64,000 nt of DNA from Mycobacterium sherrisii (GCF_002102355.1 NZ_LQPT01000081.1:124001-188000), one strand, 5' to 3'; positions 48,063 to 58,743 are shown, numbered from the stretch's first letter. A program made the numbers and translations. The notes: a model not told the origin generated them from the letters alone.

Positions 48063-50258
48063 ATGAGTCGTACCGAGAGCCACACCCAACAAACGCACCT
48101 GGCGCCGGACCCCGGGGATCTGGCCCGACTGCTGTCGGGCACCCACCACAATCCACACAGCATGCTGGGCGCGCACGAGTATGACGACCACACGGTCATC
48201 CGCGTCTACCGCCCGCACGCGCGAGAGGTGGTCGCCGTCGTCGGCGACGACGAATTCCCGTTGCAGCATGTCGAGTCGGGGTTGTTCGCCGTCGCGCTGC
48301 CGTTCACGAATCTGATCGACTACCGACTCCGACTGGACTACGGCTCCGGCGCCCACGTCACCGCGGACCCGTACCGCTTCCTGCCCACGCTGGGCGAGAT
48401 CGACCTGCATCTGTTCTCCGAGGGCCGCCACGAACGCCTCTGGGAAGTTCTTGGCGCTCATCATCGTTCGTTCACCACGGCCGACGGCGTGGTCAACGGC
48501 GTGTCGTTCGCGGTCTGGGCACCCAACGCCAAAGGCGTCAGCCTGATCGGCGAGTTCAACGGCTGGACCGGCAACGAGGCGCCGATGCGGGTGTTGGGGT
48601 CGACCGGGGTGTGGGAGCTGTTTTGGCCCGGATTCCCCGAGGACGGCCTCTATAAGTTCCGCGTGCACGGCGCCGACGACGTCGTCACCGAACGCGCCGA
48701 CCCGATGGCCTTCGCCACCGAGGTGCCGCCCCACACCGCATCACGCGTGACGAAAAGTTCCTATAGCTGGACCGACGACGAGTGGATGAGTCGGCGCGCC
48801 CAGACCAACCCGGTGTTCGAGCCGATGAGCACCTACGAGGTCCATCTCGGTTCGTGGCGCCCCGGCCTCAACTATCGCCAGCTCGCCGAGGAACTGACGA
48901 ATTACGTTGTCGAGCAGGGCTTCACCCACGTGGAACTACTGCCGGTCGCCGAGCATCCCTTCGCCGGCTCGTGGGGTTACCAGGTCACGTCGTACTACGC
49001 GCCGACGTCGCGGTTCGGCACCCCCGACGAATTCCGGGCCTTCGTCGACGCGCTGCACCAGGCGGGCATCGGCGTCATCGTCGACTGGGTGCCCGCACAT
49101 TTCCCCAAGGACGCGTGGGCGCTGGGCCGATTCGACGGCACCCCGCTGTACGAACACTCCGACCCCAAGCGCGGCGAGCAACTCGACTGGGGCACCTATG
49201 TTTTCGACTTCGGCCGACGGGAGGTCCGCAACTTCTTGGTGGCCAACGCGTTGTTCTGGCTCGAGGAGTTCCACGTCGACGGTCTACGGGTGGACGCGGT
49301 GGCGTCGATGCTGTACCTGGACTATTCGCGCCCCGAGGGCGGCTGGACGCCGAACATCTACGGCAGCCGCGAAAACCTCGAGGCGGTGCAGTTCCTGCAG
49401 GAGTTGAACGCCACTGCGCACAAGGCCGCGCCGGGCATCGTCACCATCGCCGAAGAGTCGACCTCATGGCCCGGCGTGACGCGGCCGACAAACCTTGGCG
49501 GCCTAGGTTTTTCGATGAAATGGAACATGGGCTGGATGCACGACACACTCGACTACATCAGTCGCGATCCGATCTACCGCAGCTACCACCACCACGAGAT
49601 GACGTTCTCCATGCTCTATGCGTTCAGCGAGAACTACGTGCTGCCGATCAGCCACGACGAAGTGGTGCACGGCAAGGGCACGCTTTGGGGCCGGATGCCG
49701 GGCAACAATCACGTGAAGGCGGCCGGACTACGCAGCCTGCTCGCCTACCAGTGGGCTCATCCCGGCAAGCAATTGCTGTTCATGGGACAGGAATTCGGGC
49801 AGCGCGCCGAGTGGTCGGAGGAACGCGGCCTGGATTGGTGGCAGCTCGACGAGCAAGGCTTTTCCAACGGGGTGCTGCGCTTCGTGCGCGACATCAACGC
49901 CATCTATCGCAGCCGCCCGGCGCTGTGGAGCCAGGACACCACGCCCGACGGCTACTCCTGGATCGACGCGAACGACTCGGGCAACAACGTGCTGAGCTTC
50001 CTGCGGTACGGCAAGGACGGCTCGGTGCTGGCCTGCGTGTTCAACTTCGCGGGAGCCGAACACAGCGGATACCGACTCGGCCTGCCCAGTGCGGGCCGCT
50101 GGCGCGAGGTGCTCAACACCGACGCGACCGATTACAACGGTTCTGGGATCGGCAATCTCGGCGGGGTGGATGCCACCGAGGACCCGTGGCACGGGCGTCC
50201 CGCGTCGGCGCTGCTGGTCTTGCCGCCCAACTCGGCCCTGTGGCTGGAGCCCGAGTAA
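48063..50258 (+). CDS. glgB: 1,4-alpha-glucan branching enzyme GlgB
   Basis: 731 residues, the same length I recall for M. tuberculosis GlgB. N-terminal CBM48 domains ([21 protein letters not shown]), GH13 barrel with nucleophile Asp in [15 protein letters not shown] and acid/base Glu in [12 protein letters not shown], then [13 protein letters not shown]. It introduces alpha-1,6 branches into the GlgE polymer. ATG 48063 has a purine-rich ribosome site (GAGAGGGGAA) and lies 23 bases after glgE, so the two form an operon. Confidence 0.95.
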   Translation: MSRTESHTQQTHLAPDPGDLARLLSGTHHNPHSMLGAHEYDDHTVIRVYRPHAREVVAVVGDDEFPLQHVESGLFAVALPFTNLIDYRLRLDYGSGAHVTADPYRFLPTLGEIDLHLFSEGRHERLWEVLGAHHRSFTTADGVVNGVSFAVWAPNAKGVSLIGEFNGWTGNEAPMRVLGSTGVWELFWPGFPEDGLYKFRVHGADDVVTERADPMAFATEVPPHTASRVTKSSYSWTDDEWMSRRAQTNPVFEPMSTYEVHLGSWRPGLNYRQLAEELTNYVVEQGFTHVELLPVAEHPFAGSWGYQVTSYYAPTSRFGTPDEFRAFVDALHQAGIGVIVDWVPAHFPKDAWALGRFDGTPLYEHSDPKRGEQLDWGTYVFDFGRREVRNFLVANALFWLEEFHVDGLRVDAVASMLYLDYSRPEGGWTPNIYGSRENLEAVQFLQELNATAHKAAPGIVTIAEESTSWPGVTRPTNLGGLGFSMKWNMGWMHDTLDYISRDPIYRSYHHHEMTFSMLYAFSENYVLPISHDEVVHGKGTLWGRMPGNNHVKAAGLRSLLAYQWAHPGKQLLFMGQEFGQRAEWSEERGLDWWQLDEQGFSNGVLRFVRDINAIYRSRPALWSQDTTPDGYSWIDANDSGNNVLSFLRYGKDGSVLACVFNFAGAEHSGYRLGLPSAGRWREVLNTDATDYNGSGIGNLGGVDATEDPWHGRPASALLVLPPNSALWLEPE

Positions 50259-50280
50259 GCCAGCCGGGCCCGGCGCGACT

Positions 50281-51186
50281 TCAGTAGAGCGCGTTGGCGA
50301 GATTGCGCCGACCCGCGACGACCTCGGGATCGCTGGGATCGAACAACTCGAACAACTCGATCAAACGGGTCCGCACCCGGGTGCGCTCATCCCCGGATGT
50401 GCTGCGCACCAAGGCGATCAGCCGGTCGAACGCCGCGCTGACATCCTGGTTGAGGATCTGCACGTCGGCGGCCGCGAAGGCCGCGTCGATGTCGCCGGGA
50501 GCCGCATCCGCGACGGCGATGGCGTCACGGGGATGAGTGGTGGCGCGGGTCAAAAAGTCGATCTGCCGGATGGCGGCCTTGGCCTCGACGCTGTCCGGAT
50601 TGGTGGTCAGCCACGCCTGGTAGGACTGCTTGGCCGCGTCGAAGTCTCCGGCCTCGAGCTGCTGACGTGCTTGCGCCAACTCGGGCGCCACCTCCGCGTC
50701 GTCCTCGGAACCCGTTGTGCCTTTGAGCTTTCCGGCCGTCGCCGACAACAGTTGGTCCAGCCAGCGACGCAGCTGGTCGGCTGGCTGCACGCCCTGGAAG
50801 CTGGCCAGCGGCTGACCGGCGGCCAACGCCACCACGGTGGGCACCGCCTCGACCCCGAAAATCTGTGCCACCCTGGGCGCGACGTCGACGTTGACCGTCG
50901 CCAACGACCACTTGCCACCGTCCTGGGCGGCGAGGGTGGACAGCGTGTCGACCAGCTGCACGCAGGCCTCGCTGCGCGGCGACCACAAGGCAACCACCAC
51001 GGGCACCTCGTCGGAGCGAATCAGCACTTCGGCTTCGAAGTTGGCCTCGTTGACCTCTGTGGTGCCCGGCCTCGGCGCGCCCGAGGCGGCGCCGGCCGAG
51101 GGGCTCTGCTGGGCACGCTGCTTAAGACCGGACAGGTCGACCGCTCCGGCCAGCGCAGGACCAATCGAAGATCTCGGACGCGTCAC
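50281..51186 (-). CDS. Thioredoxin-domain protein with TPR-like C-terminus (CnoX/YbbN type, Rv1324 orthologue)
   Basis: 301 residues. Residues about 45-150 form a thioredoxin fold (EVPVVVALWSPRSEACVQLVDTL, VDVAPRVAQIFGVEAVPTVV). The usual CxxC is replaced by SPRSEAC, so the first cysteine is missing and normal disulfide redox activity is not expected. The C-terminal helices (ARQQLEAGDFDAAKQSYQAW and onward) resemble TPR repeats, as in the holdase CnoX/YbbN. GTG 51186 (MTRP) matches the Rv1324 start. It abuts glgB tail to tail with 22 bases between, where M. tuberculosis has PE_PGRS24. Confidence 0.9.
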   Translation of the reverse strand: MTRPRSSIGPALAGAVDLSGLKQRAQQSPSAGAASGAPRPGTTEVNEANFEAEVLIRSDEVPVVVALWSPRSEACVQLVDTLSTLAAQDGGKWSLATVNVDVAPRVAQIFGVEAVPTVVALAAGQPLASFQGVQPADQLRRWLDQLLSATAGKLKGTTGSEDDAEVAPELAQARQQLEAGDFDAAKQSYQAWLTTNPDSVEAKAAIRQIDFLTRATTHPRDAIAVADAAPGDIDAAFAAADVQILNQDVSAAFDRLIALVRSTSGDERTRVRTRLIELFELFDPSDPEVVAGRRNLANALY

Positions 51187-51361
51187 AGCGACAAGTCTGT
51201 CATGCGCGGCAACCGGGCAGCCACCCCGCTCCGGCATTTCCGGAAGCGGAAATCAGCCCCCGAAGAGGCATCGCAAGGCCCACGAGAGGGCTCATGAGAG
51301 CAAAATCACAACCCGCCCCGCAGGCACCGCTCCAGCAACGCTGACCGGTGGTCAGAATCGG

Positions 51362-52555
51362 TTAGCCGGCCCGCAGTATCAGGGCGTCGCCTTGGCCGCC
51401 GGCGCCGCACAGCGCCGCGACCCCGTAACCCGTGCCGCGGCGCGCCAGTTCCAGGGCCACGTGCAGCGCGATCCGGGCACCCGACATGCCGATCGGGTGG
51501 CCGACCGCGATCGCACCGCCGTTGACGTTGACGATTCCCGGGTCGACGCCGAGTTCGCGCGTCGAGGCCAAGGCCACCGCCGCGAACGCCTCGTTGATCT
51601 CCACCACATCGAGCTGGTCGACCGAGATGCCCTCACGCCCGAGGGCCTTCTTGATCGCGTTGGCCGGCTGCGACTGCAGGGTTGAATCCGGCCCGGCGAC
51701 GACGCCGTGCGCACCGATTTCGGCGAGCCAGGACAGCCCCAGCTCCTGGGCCTTGGCCTTGTTCATCACCACGACCGCGGCGGCCCCGTCGGAGATCTGC
51801 GACGCGGAGCCCGCGGTAATGGTGCCGTCCTTGCGGAACGCCGGTTTCAGGCCCGCCAACGACTCGGCGGTGGTGTTTGCCCGGATGCCCTCGTCCTCGG
51901 TGAACTGCAACGGATCGCCTTTGCGCTGCGGGATGTTCACCGGCACCACCTCGTCGGCGAAGACGCCGTCCTTCCACGCCGCGGCCGCCTTCTGATGCGA
52001 TTGGGCGGCGTACTCGTCCTGCTCGGCGCGGCTGAACTGATCGACGTCGTTGCGCTGCTCGGTCAGGGCGCCCATCGGCTGGTCGGTAAACACGTCGTGC
52101 AGACCGTCGTAGGCCATGTGGTCCAGTACCGTCACATCCCCGTACTTGTAGCCGGCCCGGCTGTCCATCAGCAAATGGGGCGCCTTGGTCATGGACTCCT
52201 GGCCTCCGGCCACCACGACGTCGAATTCCCCCGCCCGGATCAGCTGGTCAGCAAGCGCGATCGAGTCGATGCCGGACAAACACATCTTGTTGATGGTCAA
52301 CGCCGGAACGTCCCAGCCGATGCCGGCCGCGACCGCTGCCTGGCGAGCGGGCATCTGGCCCGCCCCGGCGGTCAGCACCTGACCCATGATCACGTACTCC
52401 ACCAGCGACGCCGGCGACTCCATGTTCGGGAAGGCCTTTTCCAGGGCGCCCTTGATGGCGATGGCACCCAGATCGGTGGCGCTGAAATCCTTCAGCGAAC
52501 CCATGAGCTTGCCTATCGGCGTCCGGGCTCCAGCAACGATCACCGATGTCGTCAT
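51362..52555 (-). CDS. fadA4: Acetyl-CoA acetyltransferase FadA4
   Basis: 397 residues. Thiolase condensing or cleaving acetoacetyl-CoA. The nucleophile Cys lies in [15 protein letters not shown], the His in [14 protein letters not shown] and the proton-relay Cys in [14 protein letters not shown]. The N-terminus [18 protein letters not shown] is typical of biosynthetic thiolases. It corresponds to Rv1323 and lies divergent from the epimerase gene. Confidence 0.94.
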   Translation of the reverse strand: MTTSVIVAGARTPIGKLMGSLKDFSATDLGAIAIKGALEKAFPNMESPASLVEYVIMGQVLTAGAGQMPARQAAVAAGIGWDVPALTINKMCLSGIDSIALADQLIRAGEFDVVVAGGQESMTKAPHLLMDSRAGYKYGDVTVLDHMAYDGLHDVFTDQPMGALTEQRNDVDQFSRAEQDEYAAQSHQKAAAAWKDGVFADEVVPVNIPQRKGDPLQFTEDEGIRANTTAESLAGLKPAFRKDGTITAGSASQISDGAAAVVVMNKAKAQELGLSWLAEIGAHGVVAGPDSTLQSQPANAIKKALGREGISVDQLDVVEINEAFAAVALASTRELGVDPGIVNVNGGAIAVGHPIGMSGARIALHVALELARRGTGYGVAALCGAGGQGDALILRAG

Positions 52556-52636
52556 AACAACCTCCTAGCGACGGATGGACGGCCGTTGCGGCCTCCCGGG
52601 GAAGCGCGATCTTTGCCGTCAGGTTACCGTTATGTG

Positions 52637-53101
52637 ATGACGACCGATCAAGTTGACGCCCGTCAGATCCTGGCCACCTCGCTCGTGACTGCGGTCGATC
52701 ACGTCGGCATCGCGGTCGCCGACCTCGATGCGGCCATCGCCTGGTATCACGACACTCTGGGGATGGTGCTGGTGCACGAAGAGGTCAACGAGGACCAGGG
52801 AATCCGCGAAGCCATGATTGCCGTGCAGGACGGCGAGCCGGGCACCGCGCAGATCCAATTGATGGCGCCGATCGACGAGTCCTCCGCGATCGCGAAGTTC
52901 CTGGACAAGCGGGGCCCGGGCATCCAGCAGATGGCGGTTCGGGTCAGCGACCTCGACGCCCTGTGCGAGCAGCTACGCGACAAGGGCGTTCGGCTCGTCT
53001 ACCCGGCACCGCGGCGCGGCACAGCGAACTCCCGGATCAACTTCATCCACCCCAAGGACGCTGGCGGCGTGCTGATGGAGCTGGTGGAGCCGGCCCGCTA
53101 G
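52637..53101 (+). CDS. mce: Methylmalonyl-CoA epimerase
   Basis: 154 residues of the glyoxalase/VOC fold. VDHVGIAVADLDAAIAWYHDTLGM carries the first metal His, IQLMAPIDESSAIAKFL a central block, GIQQMAVRVSDLDAL a second half-repeat and INFIHPKDAGGVLMELVEP the last metal residues (His, Glu). It links propionyl-CoA carboxylation to methylmalonyl-CoA mutase. ATG 52637 is used; no other start gives the conserved N-terminus. It is the Rv1322A orthologue. Confidence 0.92.
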   Translation: MTTDQVDARQILATSLVTAVDHVGIAVADLDAAIAWYHDTLGMVLVHEEVNEDQGIREAMIAVQDGEPGTAQIQLMAPIDESSAIAKFLDKRGPGIQQMAVRVSDLDALCEQLRDKGVRLVYPAPRRGTANSRINFIHPKDAGGVLMELVEPAR

Positions 53102-53110
53102 CGCACCCTG

Positions 53111-53419
53111 TCACGACCATTTTCTGGTCGGGCTCCGGTTTGCCCGATTCGTCCAGCACGGCGTGTGCCAGTGCCGACGGTCGGCTTCCCGGGTCTGCGC
53201 CGCACCCCCGGCCGAATCCGCCGGCCACACCACCAAATGTGCAGTGCCGGAACGAATTTCGTGGTCACACCCGGGACAACGGTAGGTTTTGACGGCCCGC
53301 GCCGCGGCGACCGGGCGCACTTCGTACTCGTGGCCGTCGGGCCCCATCTCGATCCGATGAAACAGCGGCGACAGCGCGGACGGTTGCTGCCGACGGGGCG
53401 GTGTGCGGCGCCGGGCCAT
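53111..53419 (-). CDS. Small zinc-ribbon-like conserved protein (Rv1322 orthologue)
   Basis: 102 residues. A CPGC pair in YRCPGCDHEIRSGTAHLVVW and a second HWHTPCW motif suggest one zinc site. The N-terminus ARRRTPPRRQQ is basic and could contact nucleic acid. It sits next to nucS on the same strand, 22 bases ahead of... upstream of it in reading direction is nucS, so they may be co-transcribed. The function is unknown. Confidence 0.82.
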   Translation of the reverse strand: MARRRTPPRRQQPSALSPLFHRIEMGPDGHEYEVRPVAAARAVKTYRCPGCDHEIRSGTAHLVVWPADSAGGAAQTREADRRHWHTPCWTNRANRSPTRKWS

Positions 53420-53441
53420 GCCACGAGTCTAATCGGGCCGG

Positions 53442-54122
53442 TCAGAACAACCGGTATTCGTCGTTGTCCATTCCCCGCATCTTGTCGTAATCCAATGTCA
53501 GACAACGAATTCCACGGTCGGTGGCCAAAGTTCGGGCCTGCGGTTTGATCTGCTGGGCCGCAAACACCCCCTTGACCGGGGCCAGCACGCTGTCGCGGTT
53601 CAGCAGTTCGAGGTAGCGGGTGAGCTGCTCCACGCCGTCGATCTCGCCGCGCCGCTTGATCTCGACCGCGACGGAATTGCCCCGTTCGTCGCGGCACAAC
53701 AGGTCGACGGGACCGATGGCGGTCATGTACTCGCGCCGCACCAGCGTGTACCCCTCCCCCAACAACTGGACGTGTTCGGCGAGCAACGCCTGCAGGTGCG
53801 CCTCGACGCCGTCCTTGACCAGCCCGGGGTCGACGCCCAGTTCGTGGCTGGAGTCGTGCTCGATCTCCTCGACCGCGATGCGCAGCTGTTCGCCCGCCTT
53901 GTTCTCCACCACCCACACCGGCGTCTCGCCGCTGAGCTCCTCGCTGAGCCAGCACGGTGGGCTCATCCAGTTCAGAGGCTTGTAGGCACGGTCGTCGGCA
54001 TGGACGCTGACCGACCCGTCGGCCTTGAAAAGCAGCAATCTGCGGGCCGACGGCAGATGCGCGGTGAGGCGGCCGACGTAGTCGACGGTGCACTGAGCGA
54101 TCACTAAACGCACCCGACTCAC
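53442..54122 (-). CDS. nucS: Mismatch-specific endonuclease NucS
   Basis: 226 residues, the same length as I recall for the M. tuberculosis enzyme. NucS drives non-canonical mismatch repair in actinobacteria lacking MutS/MutL. The N-terminal domain starts [20 protein letters not shown]; the C-terminal RecB-like nuclease has the D-ExK set in [24 protein letters not shown]. The C-terminus DNDEYRLF is a probable beta-clamp contact. GTG 54122 matches the family start (SRVRLV). It is divergent from the cyclase gene across 36 bases. Confidence 0.95.
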   Translation of the reverse strand: MSRVRLVIAQCTVDYVGRLTAHLPSARRLLLFKADGSVSVHADDRAYKPLNWMSPPCWLSEELSGETPVWVVENKAGEQLRIAVEEIEHDSSHELGVDPGLVKDGVEAHLQALLAEHVQLLGEGYTLVRREYMTAIGPVDLLCRDERGNSVAVEIKRRGEIDGVEQLTRYLELLNRDSVLAPVKGVFAAQQIKPQARTLATDRGIRCLTLDYDKMRGMDNDEYRLF

Positions 54123-54158
54123 CTTAGAGCGTGGCCGACAAATTAGGCTGACGCCACC

Positions 54159-55817
54159 ATGTCGGCGAAAACGACGGCGTCGGCCACCACGAGGACGTCG
54201 GCCAACAAGACTCTGGCGCAGCGCTTGGGCCGGGTGCTCGAGACGGTGACTCGTCAAAGTGGCCGGCTGCCGGAGACGCCCGCGTACGGTTCGTTTTTGC
54301 TGGGCCGGGTCACCGAGAGCCAGGCCCGCCGCCGCGTGCGCATCCAAATCATCCTCACCGTCTTCATCCTCGGCGCGAACCTGATCGGCATCGGGGTGGC
54401 GGTGCTGCTGCTGGCGGTCGCGCTGCCTTCGCCCAGTGTCTTCAGCGACGCCCCGGGGTGGATCACGTTCGCCGTGTCGCCGGCCTACATCGCGATCGCG
54501 TTGGCGCTCGGTACCTACTGGATCACGCACCGGACCATCAAGGCGTTGCGGTGGGCGATCGAAGAGCGCGAGCCCACCCTGGACGACGAACGCAACACCT
54601 TCCTGGTGCCGTTCTGGCTCGCCATCGGCGTGCTGGTGCTGTGGGGGGTGGGGACGGCGTTACTGACCACCCTCTACGGCCTGGTCAACACGCTGTTCAT
54701 CCCGATCGTGGGGTTCTCGGTGAGCATCTGCGGCATCCTGGTCGCCACCGCGTGCTACCTGTTCACCGAGTTCGCCTTGCGACCGGTGGCGGCCCAGGCC
54801 CTCGAGGCCGGACGAGCCCCGCGGCGGCTGGCGCCGGGCATCATGGGCCGCACCCTGACGGTCTGGCTACTGGGTTCGGGCGTGCCGGTGTTCGGCATCG
54901 CGATGATCGCCTTCTTCGCCCTGGTGCTGGGCAATCTGACCGAGACCCAACTCAGCGTGGCGGTGCTGATCGTGTCCTGCGTGACGCTGATCTTCGGCTT
55001 CGTGCTGATGTGGATCCTGTCCTGGCTGACGGCCACCCCGGTGCGCGTGGTGCGGGCGGCGCTCAAACGCGTCGAGCAGGGCGATTTACGCGGCGACCTG
55101 GTGGTGTTCGACGGCACCGAGCTGGGCGAGCTGCAACGCGGCTTCAACGCGATGGTCGACGGCCTGCGCGAGCGCGAACGCGTGCGCGATCTCTTCGGCC
55201 GGCACGTCGGGCGCGAAGTGGCCCTGGCTGCCGAACGCGAACGCCCGAAGCTGGGTGGAGAAGAACGCCACGTCGCCGTCGTCTTCATCGACATCGTCGG
55301 TTCCACGCAACTGGTCACCAGCCAGCGCCCGACCGAGGTGGTGCAGGTGCTCAATCGGTTCTTCGCGATCGTCGTCGAAGAAGTCGACCGACACCACGGG
55401 CTGGTCAACAAGTTCGAGGGGGATGCCTCGCTGGCCATCTTCGGCGCCCCGAATCACCTCGACACCCCCGAGGACGAGGCGCTGGCCGCGGGGCGCTCTA
55501 TCTGTAAACGGTTGGCCGGCGAAATGCCGGACCTCGACGCCGGAATCGGCGTCGCGGCCGGGCAGGTCGTCGCCGGCAATGTCGGTGCCAAGGAACGGTT
55601 CGAGTACACCGTGATCGGCGGCCCGGTCAACGAGGCGGCGCGGCTGTGTGAGCTGGCGAAGTCGCACCCGGGCCGGTTGCTGACGACTGCCGACACCATT
55701 CGGGGTGCCAGCGAAAGCGAGCGCGCCCGTTGGTCTTTGGGCGAGACCGCGACGCTGCGCGGGCACGAGCATCCGACCCGGCTGGCCGCGCCGGTCGGCG
55801 ACACCGAGCGGCAGTGA
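54159..55817 (+). CDS. Membrane-bound class III adenylate cyclase with HAMP domain
   Basis: 552 residues. About six transmembrane helices (residues about 60-300), a HAMP linker ([20 protein letters not shown]) and a C-terminal class III cyclase domain. [13 protein letters not shown] has the first metal Asp, [16 protein letters not shown] the second metal/substrate region and [13 protein letters not shown] the transition-state residues. It belongs to the Rv1318c/Rv1319c/Rv1320c group. M. tuberculosis has three tandem copies, but only one is present here between nucS and the MFS gene. It makes cAMP at the inner membrane. Confidence 0.92.
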   Translation: MSAKTTASATTRTSANKTLAQRLGRVLETVTRQSGRLPETPAYGSFLLGRVTESQARRRVRIQIILTVFILGANLIGIGVAVLLLAVALPSPSVFSDAPGWITFAVSPAYIAIALALGTYWITHRTIKALRWAIEEREPTLDDERNTFLVPFWLAIGVLVLWGVGTALLTTLYGLVNTLFIPIVGFSVSICGILVATACYLFTEFALRPVAAQALEAGRAPRRLAPGIMGRTLTVWLLGSGVPVFGIAMIAFFALVLGNLTETQLSVAVLIVSCVTLIFGFVLMWILSWLTATPVRVVRAALKRVEQGDLRGDLVVFDGTELGELQRGFNAMVDGLRERERVRDLFGRHVGREVALAAERERPKLGGEERHVAVVFIDIVGSTQLVTSQRPTEVVQVLNRFFAIVVEEVDRHHGLVNKFEGDASLAIFGAPNHLDTPEDEALAAGRSICKRLAGEMPDLDAGIGVAAGQVVAGNVGAKERFEYTVIGGPVNEAARLCELAKSHPGRLLTTADTIRGASESERARWSLGETATLRGHEHPTRLAAPVGDTERQ

Positions 55818-55851
55818 GCGCGTCTGGGAGCGACGCGGCGAGGAGCACGCC

Positions 55852-57081
55852 CTAGGACGGGACGCTGCGAACCCTAATGCGCACAGGCATTTTCATCATT
55901 GACACCACGATCAGCACGGCCAGGATCAGCAGTACGGCCACGAACCATACCGTGTCCGACCAGCCGCCCACGCCGTAGGCCAGCCCACCGAACGCGCCGG
56001 CCGACGAGCCGCCGAGGTAATAGCTGAACAGATACAGTGCGGAGGCCTCGGCGCGGTCGCGGTCGGCCACCGCCCCCACCCAGCCGCTGGCCACGGTGTA
56101 GGCGGCGAAGAACCCGCCGGCGAAAACCCCGGCGCCCAGGACGATCAGGGGCAACTGTGCGGGCAGCGTCATCAGCAGCCCCGCCGCGGTGATCGGCAAC
56201 GACGCGCCCAACACCAGCATGCGTCCGCGCCGGTCGGCCAGCCGTCCGGCCATCACCGAGGTCCAGGTGCCCACCAGGTACAGCAGGAACAACAACCCCA
56301 CGGCCGACGGCGCCAACCCGAAGGGCGCGGCGGCCAACCGGTAACCGAGATAGTTGTAGACAGTGACGAATCCGCCCATCAGCATGAACCCGAGCGCGAA
56401 CAGCTTGAGCAGCAACGGGGTTCGCAAATGCGCAAGCAGACTTCGCACGGTCGCGCGCATGCTCACCGACTTCGGCGTGAAAAACTGGGACCGGGGCACC
56501 AGCAGCGCGAACACGACGGTGGCCACCAGCGTCGCAGCCGAGCACACCAACAACGCGATCCGCCAATTGCTCACTCCCAGGACCGAGGCCGGCACGATCC
56601 GGCCCAAGCAACCGCCGACCGTGGCCCCGGCGATGTAGCGCCCCATCGCCGACCCCAGCGCGGAGGCGTGCACCTCTTCGGACAGGAAAGCCATTGCGAC
56701 GGCGGGGATTCCGGCGAGCGCAACTCCTTGCAACGCTCGTCCGACCAGCAGCACACCGAGCGTGGGACTGAACGGCAGCAGCAACCCGATCACGCTCGAC
56801 GCGATGCCGGAAATCAGCATCACCCGAACCCGCCCGTAGCGCTCGGAGAGCACGCTGGCCGGAACGATCGACACCGCCAACATGCCGGTGGTGAGCGAGA
56901 TCGTCAGGGCCGCGGCGGCGGGGCTGATGCGGTAATACGACGACAGCGAGGGAAGAAGTGCCTGCGTGCAATACATCGCGGCGAAACTCGCCACGCCGGC
57001 GCAACACAACGCGGCGGTCACTCGCCGGTATCCCCTGCTGCCGACCTGATAAGCGGTAGGAGGCGCGGCGAGCACTGACAC
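55852..57081 (-). CDS. MFS transporter
   Basis: About 409 residues with 12 predicted transmembrane helices, e.g. AALCCAGVASFAAMYCTQAL and LGVLLVGRALQGVALAGIPA. The loop motif SVLSERYGRVRVML (between helices 2 and 3) and AGRLADRRGRML (8-9) are major facilitator signatures. The topology and start resemble the YnfM/AraJ drug-efflux group. GTG 57081 is preferred; GTG 57075 is close. It is divergent from a LysR regulator that probably controls it. The exported compound is unknown. Confidence 0.88.
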   Translation of the reverse strand: MSVLAAPPTAYQVGSRGYRRVTAALCCAGVASFAAMYCTQALLPSLSSYYRISPAAAALTISLTTGMLAVSIVPASVLSERYGRVRVMLISGIASSVIGLLLPFSPTLGVLLVGRALQGVALAGIPAVAMAFLSEEVHASALGSAMGRYIAGATVGGCLGRIVPASVLGVSNWRIALLVCSAATLVATVVFALLVPRSQFFTPKSVSMRATVRSLLAHLRTPLLLKLFALGFMLMGGFVTVYNYLGYRLAAAPFGLAPSAVGLLFLLYLVGTWTSVMAGRLADRRGRMLVLGASLPITAAGLLMTLPAQLPLIVLGAGVFAGGFFAAYTVASGWVGAVADRDRAEASALYLFSYYLGGSSAGAFGGLAYGVGGWSDTVWFVAVLLILAVLIVVSMMKMPVRIRVRSVPS

Positions 57082-57109
57082 AGCGACAATCGTCCGCGCG
57101 CCCCGGCTG

Positions 57110-57123
57110 ATTCGGAAATGAAT
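57110..57123. promoter_or_regulatory. Candidate LysR-type operator
   Basis: ATTC-N6-GAAT inverted repeat in the 81-base gap between the divergent MFS and LysR genes. LysR regulators commonly bind such interrupted palindromes beside their own promoter. It is also unusually AT-rich for this genome. Confidence 0.35.
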
Positions 57124-57162
57124 TATTGCCGACTGTACGATGCAAGAAGTACATAAGCAGAG

Positions 57163-58089
57163 GTGGCGACGGTGGCTGACGGGGATTACGAGTGGTTCCT
57201 CACACTCGCCGAGCTGCAACACGTCACCGCGGCCGCCCAGCAGCTGCACATCGCCCAGCCCACGCTGACTCGAATGCTGGCGCGCCTGGAACGCCGGCTG
57301 GGGGTGACGTTGTTCGATCGGCATGGCCGGCGACTGTCGCTGAGTACCTACGGCCGCATCTTCTACGAACATGCGCGGCGCGCCCAGCTGGAACTCGACT
57401 CGGCACGCCGCGAAATCGAGGACCTGGACAACCCCGCCGCTGGGGAGATTCGGCTGGGTTTTCTGGGGTCGTTCGGGTCGGTCGTCGTGCCGCGCTTGAT
57501 CGCGGGATTCGCGCAGAGCTCGCCGCGGGTGACCTTCACGCTCGAGGAAGGGGCCGCGGAACTGATGAGCGAACGCGTCCTGGACGGCGCGCTTGATGTG
57601 GCGGTGGTCTCACCCCGTCCGCACCAACCAAACCTGGCCTGGCGCAGCCTGTTTCGTCAACGTCTCGGCATCGCGGTGCCACGCGGACACCGGCTCGCGG
57701 ACGTCTCGGCGGTGTCGATGACGGAGCTTGCCGACGAGCCGTTCGTCAGCATGCATCCGGGATTCGGCATGCGACAGCTGCTCGACGAGCTTTGTGCGGC
57801 AGCACAATTCCAGCCGCGCATCGCTTTGGAATCGCCGAACCTGACCACCACCGCCGGGCTGGTCGCCGCGGGACTGGGCATCAGCCTGACACCGATCGAC
57901 GGCAGCGAGTATGCGCCCGGGGTCGCCGTGGTGCGCCTGGCCGACTCCGACGCCTACCGCGATATCGGGTTGATCTGGGATTCGGGACGACCGCTGTCGC
58001 GGGCCGCACGCGACTTCGTCGCGTCGGCCATGTCCGTGCGAGACCGCGGCGAGTGGGCGCCAACCCTCGCGCAACAGCGGGCGCCCTGA
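57163..58089 (+). CDS. LysR-family transcriptional regulator
   Basis: About 308 residues. The N-terminal helix-turn-helix FLTLAELQHVTAAAQQLHIAQPTLTRML is followed by RLGVTLFDRHGRRLSLS; the rest is a periplasmic-binding-like effector domain (GEIRLGFLGSFGSVVVPRLI). Start choices are GTG 57163 or GTG 57172; both keep the DNA-binding domain. It faces the MFS gene and likely activates it. Such LysR-MFS pairs are common efflux modules. Confidence 0.9.
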   Translation: MATVADGDYEWFLTLAELQHVTAAAQQLHIAQPTLTRMLARLERRLGVTLFDRHGRRLSLSTYGRIFYEHARRAQLELDSARREIEDLDNPAAGEIRLGFLGSFGSVVVPRLIAGFAQSSPRVTFTLEEGAAELMSERVLDGALDVAVVSPRPHQPNLAWRSLFRQRLGIAVPRGHRLADVSAVSMTELADEPFVSMHPGFGMRQLLDELCAAAQFQPRIALESPNLTTTAGLVAAGLGISLTPIDGSEYAPGVAVVRLADSDAYRDIGLIWDSGRPLSRAARDFVASAMSVRDRGEWAPTLAQQRAP

Positions 58090-58114
58090 TACTGGTCGAG
58101 GCGGCGGGAACGCA

Positions 58115-58733
58115 ATGCAGCCAAAACCCACCCCGAGCTCGCCTGACAGTGCGCCCCCATCGGCGCAAGAGCTCGTCATGGTGTACCTACCGCTGACACC
58201 CGGCAGCCAGCTCAGCTACGGGTTGCCGTACTTGCCAGTGCCATTCAACCTGTGGGGAACCACGTCCGATCCCGGATGCAAATGGCTGTGGTGGCAATAC
58301 GGGCCAGCCGATACGCGCTACCGCAGCGACGACAATTTCTTCGGTCTGGGTTCGGCGCCGTCCTCGCCGGATCATGCTGTTTGTGGTGTGGACCCGGATG
58401 CTGCGCCGCAACCAGTCCGACGAGTCATGAATTCGCAGTCTGTGGTTGAGCTTCTTCGGCATCGCCGTGCTGATCACCGGCACGACCGCGTACTACGTCG
58501 CCGAGGTGCGCGCGGGGTTCCATGACATCGGACAGGGAGCATTCGGCGTCGGGTTCAAATTCATCGGGGCGTACCTGATCCTGCCCTACTTCGTGCTCTA
58601 CGCCACCTCCTGCCCGGTGAATCATCGACGTGCGAAGCGGGCGCTCAGCGGTGCAGCGGCACCAGCGGGTTGCCGCCTCCGCCCGCCACCATCATGTCGG
58701 TTTTCCGCCAGTCTTGTCGGCGCTCAGGTGTAA
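58115..58733 (+). pseudogene. Broken stretch with small membrane-protein remnants
   Basis: This 650-base interval between LysR and alkA holds no single intact gene. It contains protein-like pieces in shifting frames: YRSDDNFFGLGS, then AVLAG, then IMLFVVWTRMLRRNQSDES with a stop at 58430, then a convincing membrane segment LSFFGIAVLITGTTAYYVAE continuing to KFIGAYLILPYFVLYATSCPV (from about 58446). Adding a G at 58369-58370 joins AVLAG to IMLFVVW. The pieces look like two adjacent small membrane proteins with indels, either decayed or misread. Codon third positions in the last part are GC-rich as in real genes. Confidence 0.45.
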
Positions 58734-58743
58734 CTGTGGAGGG

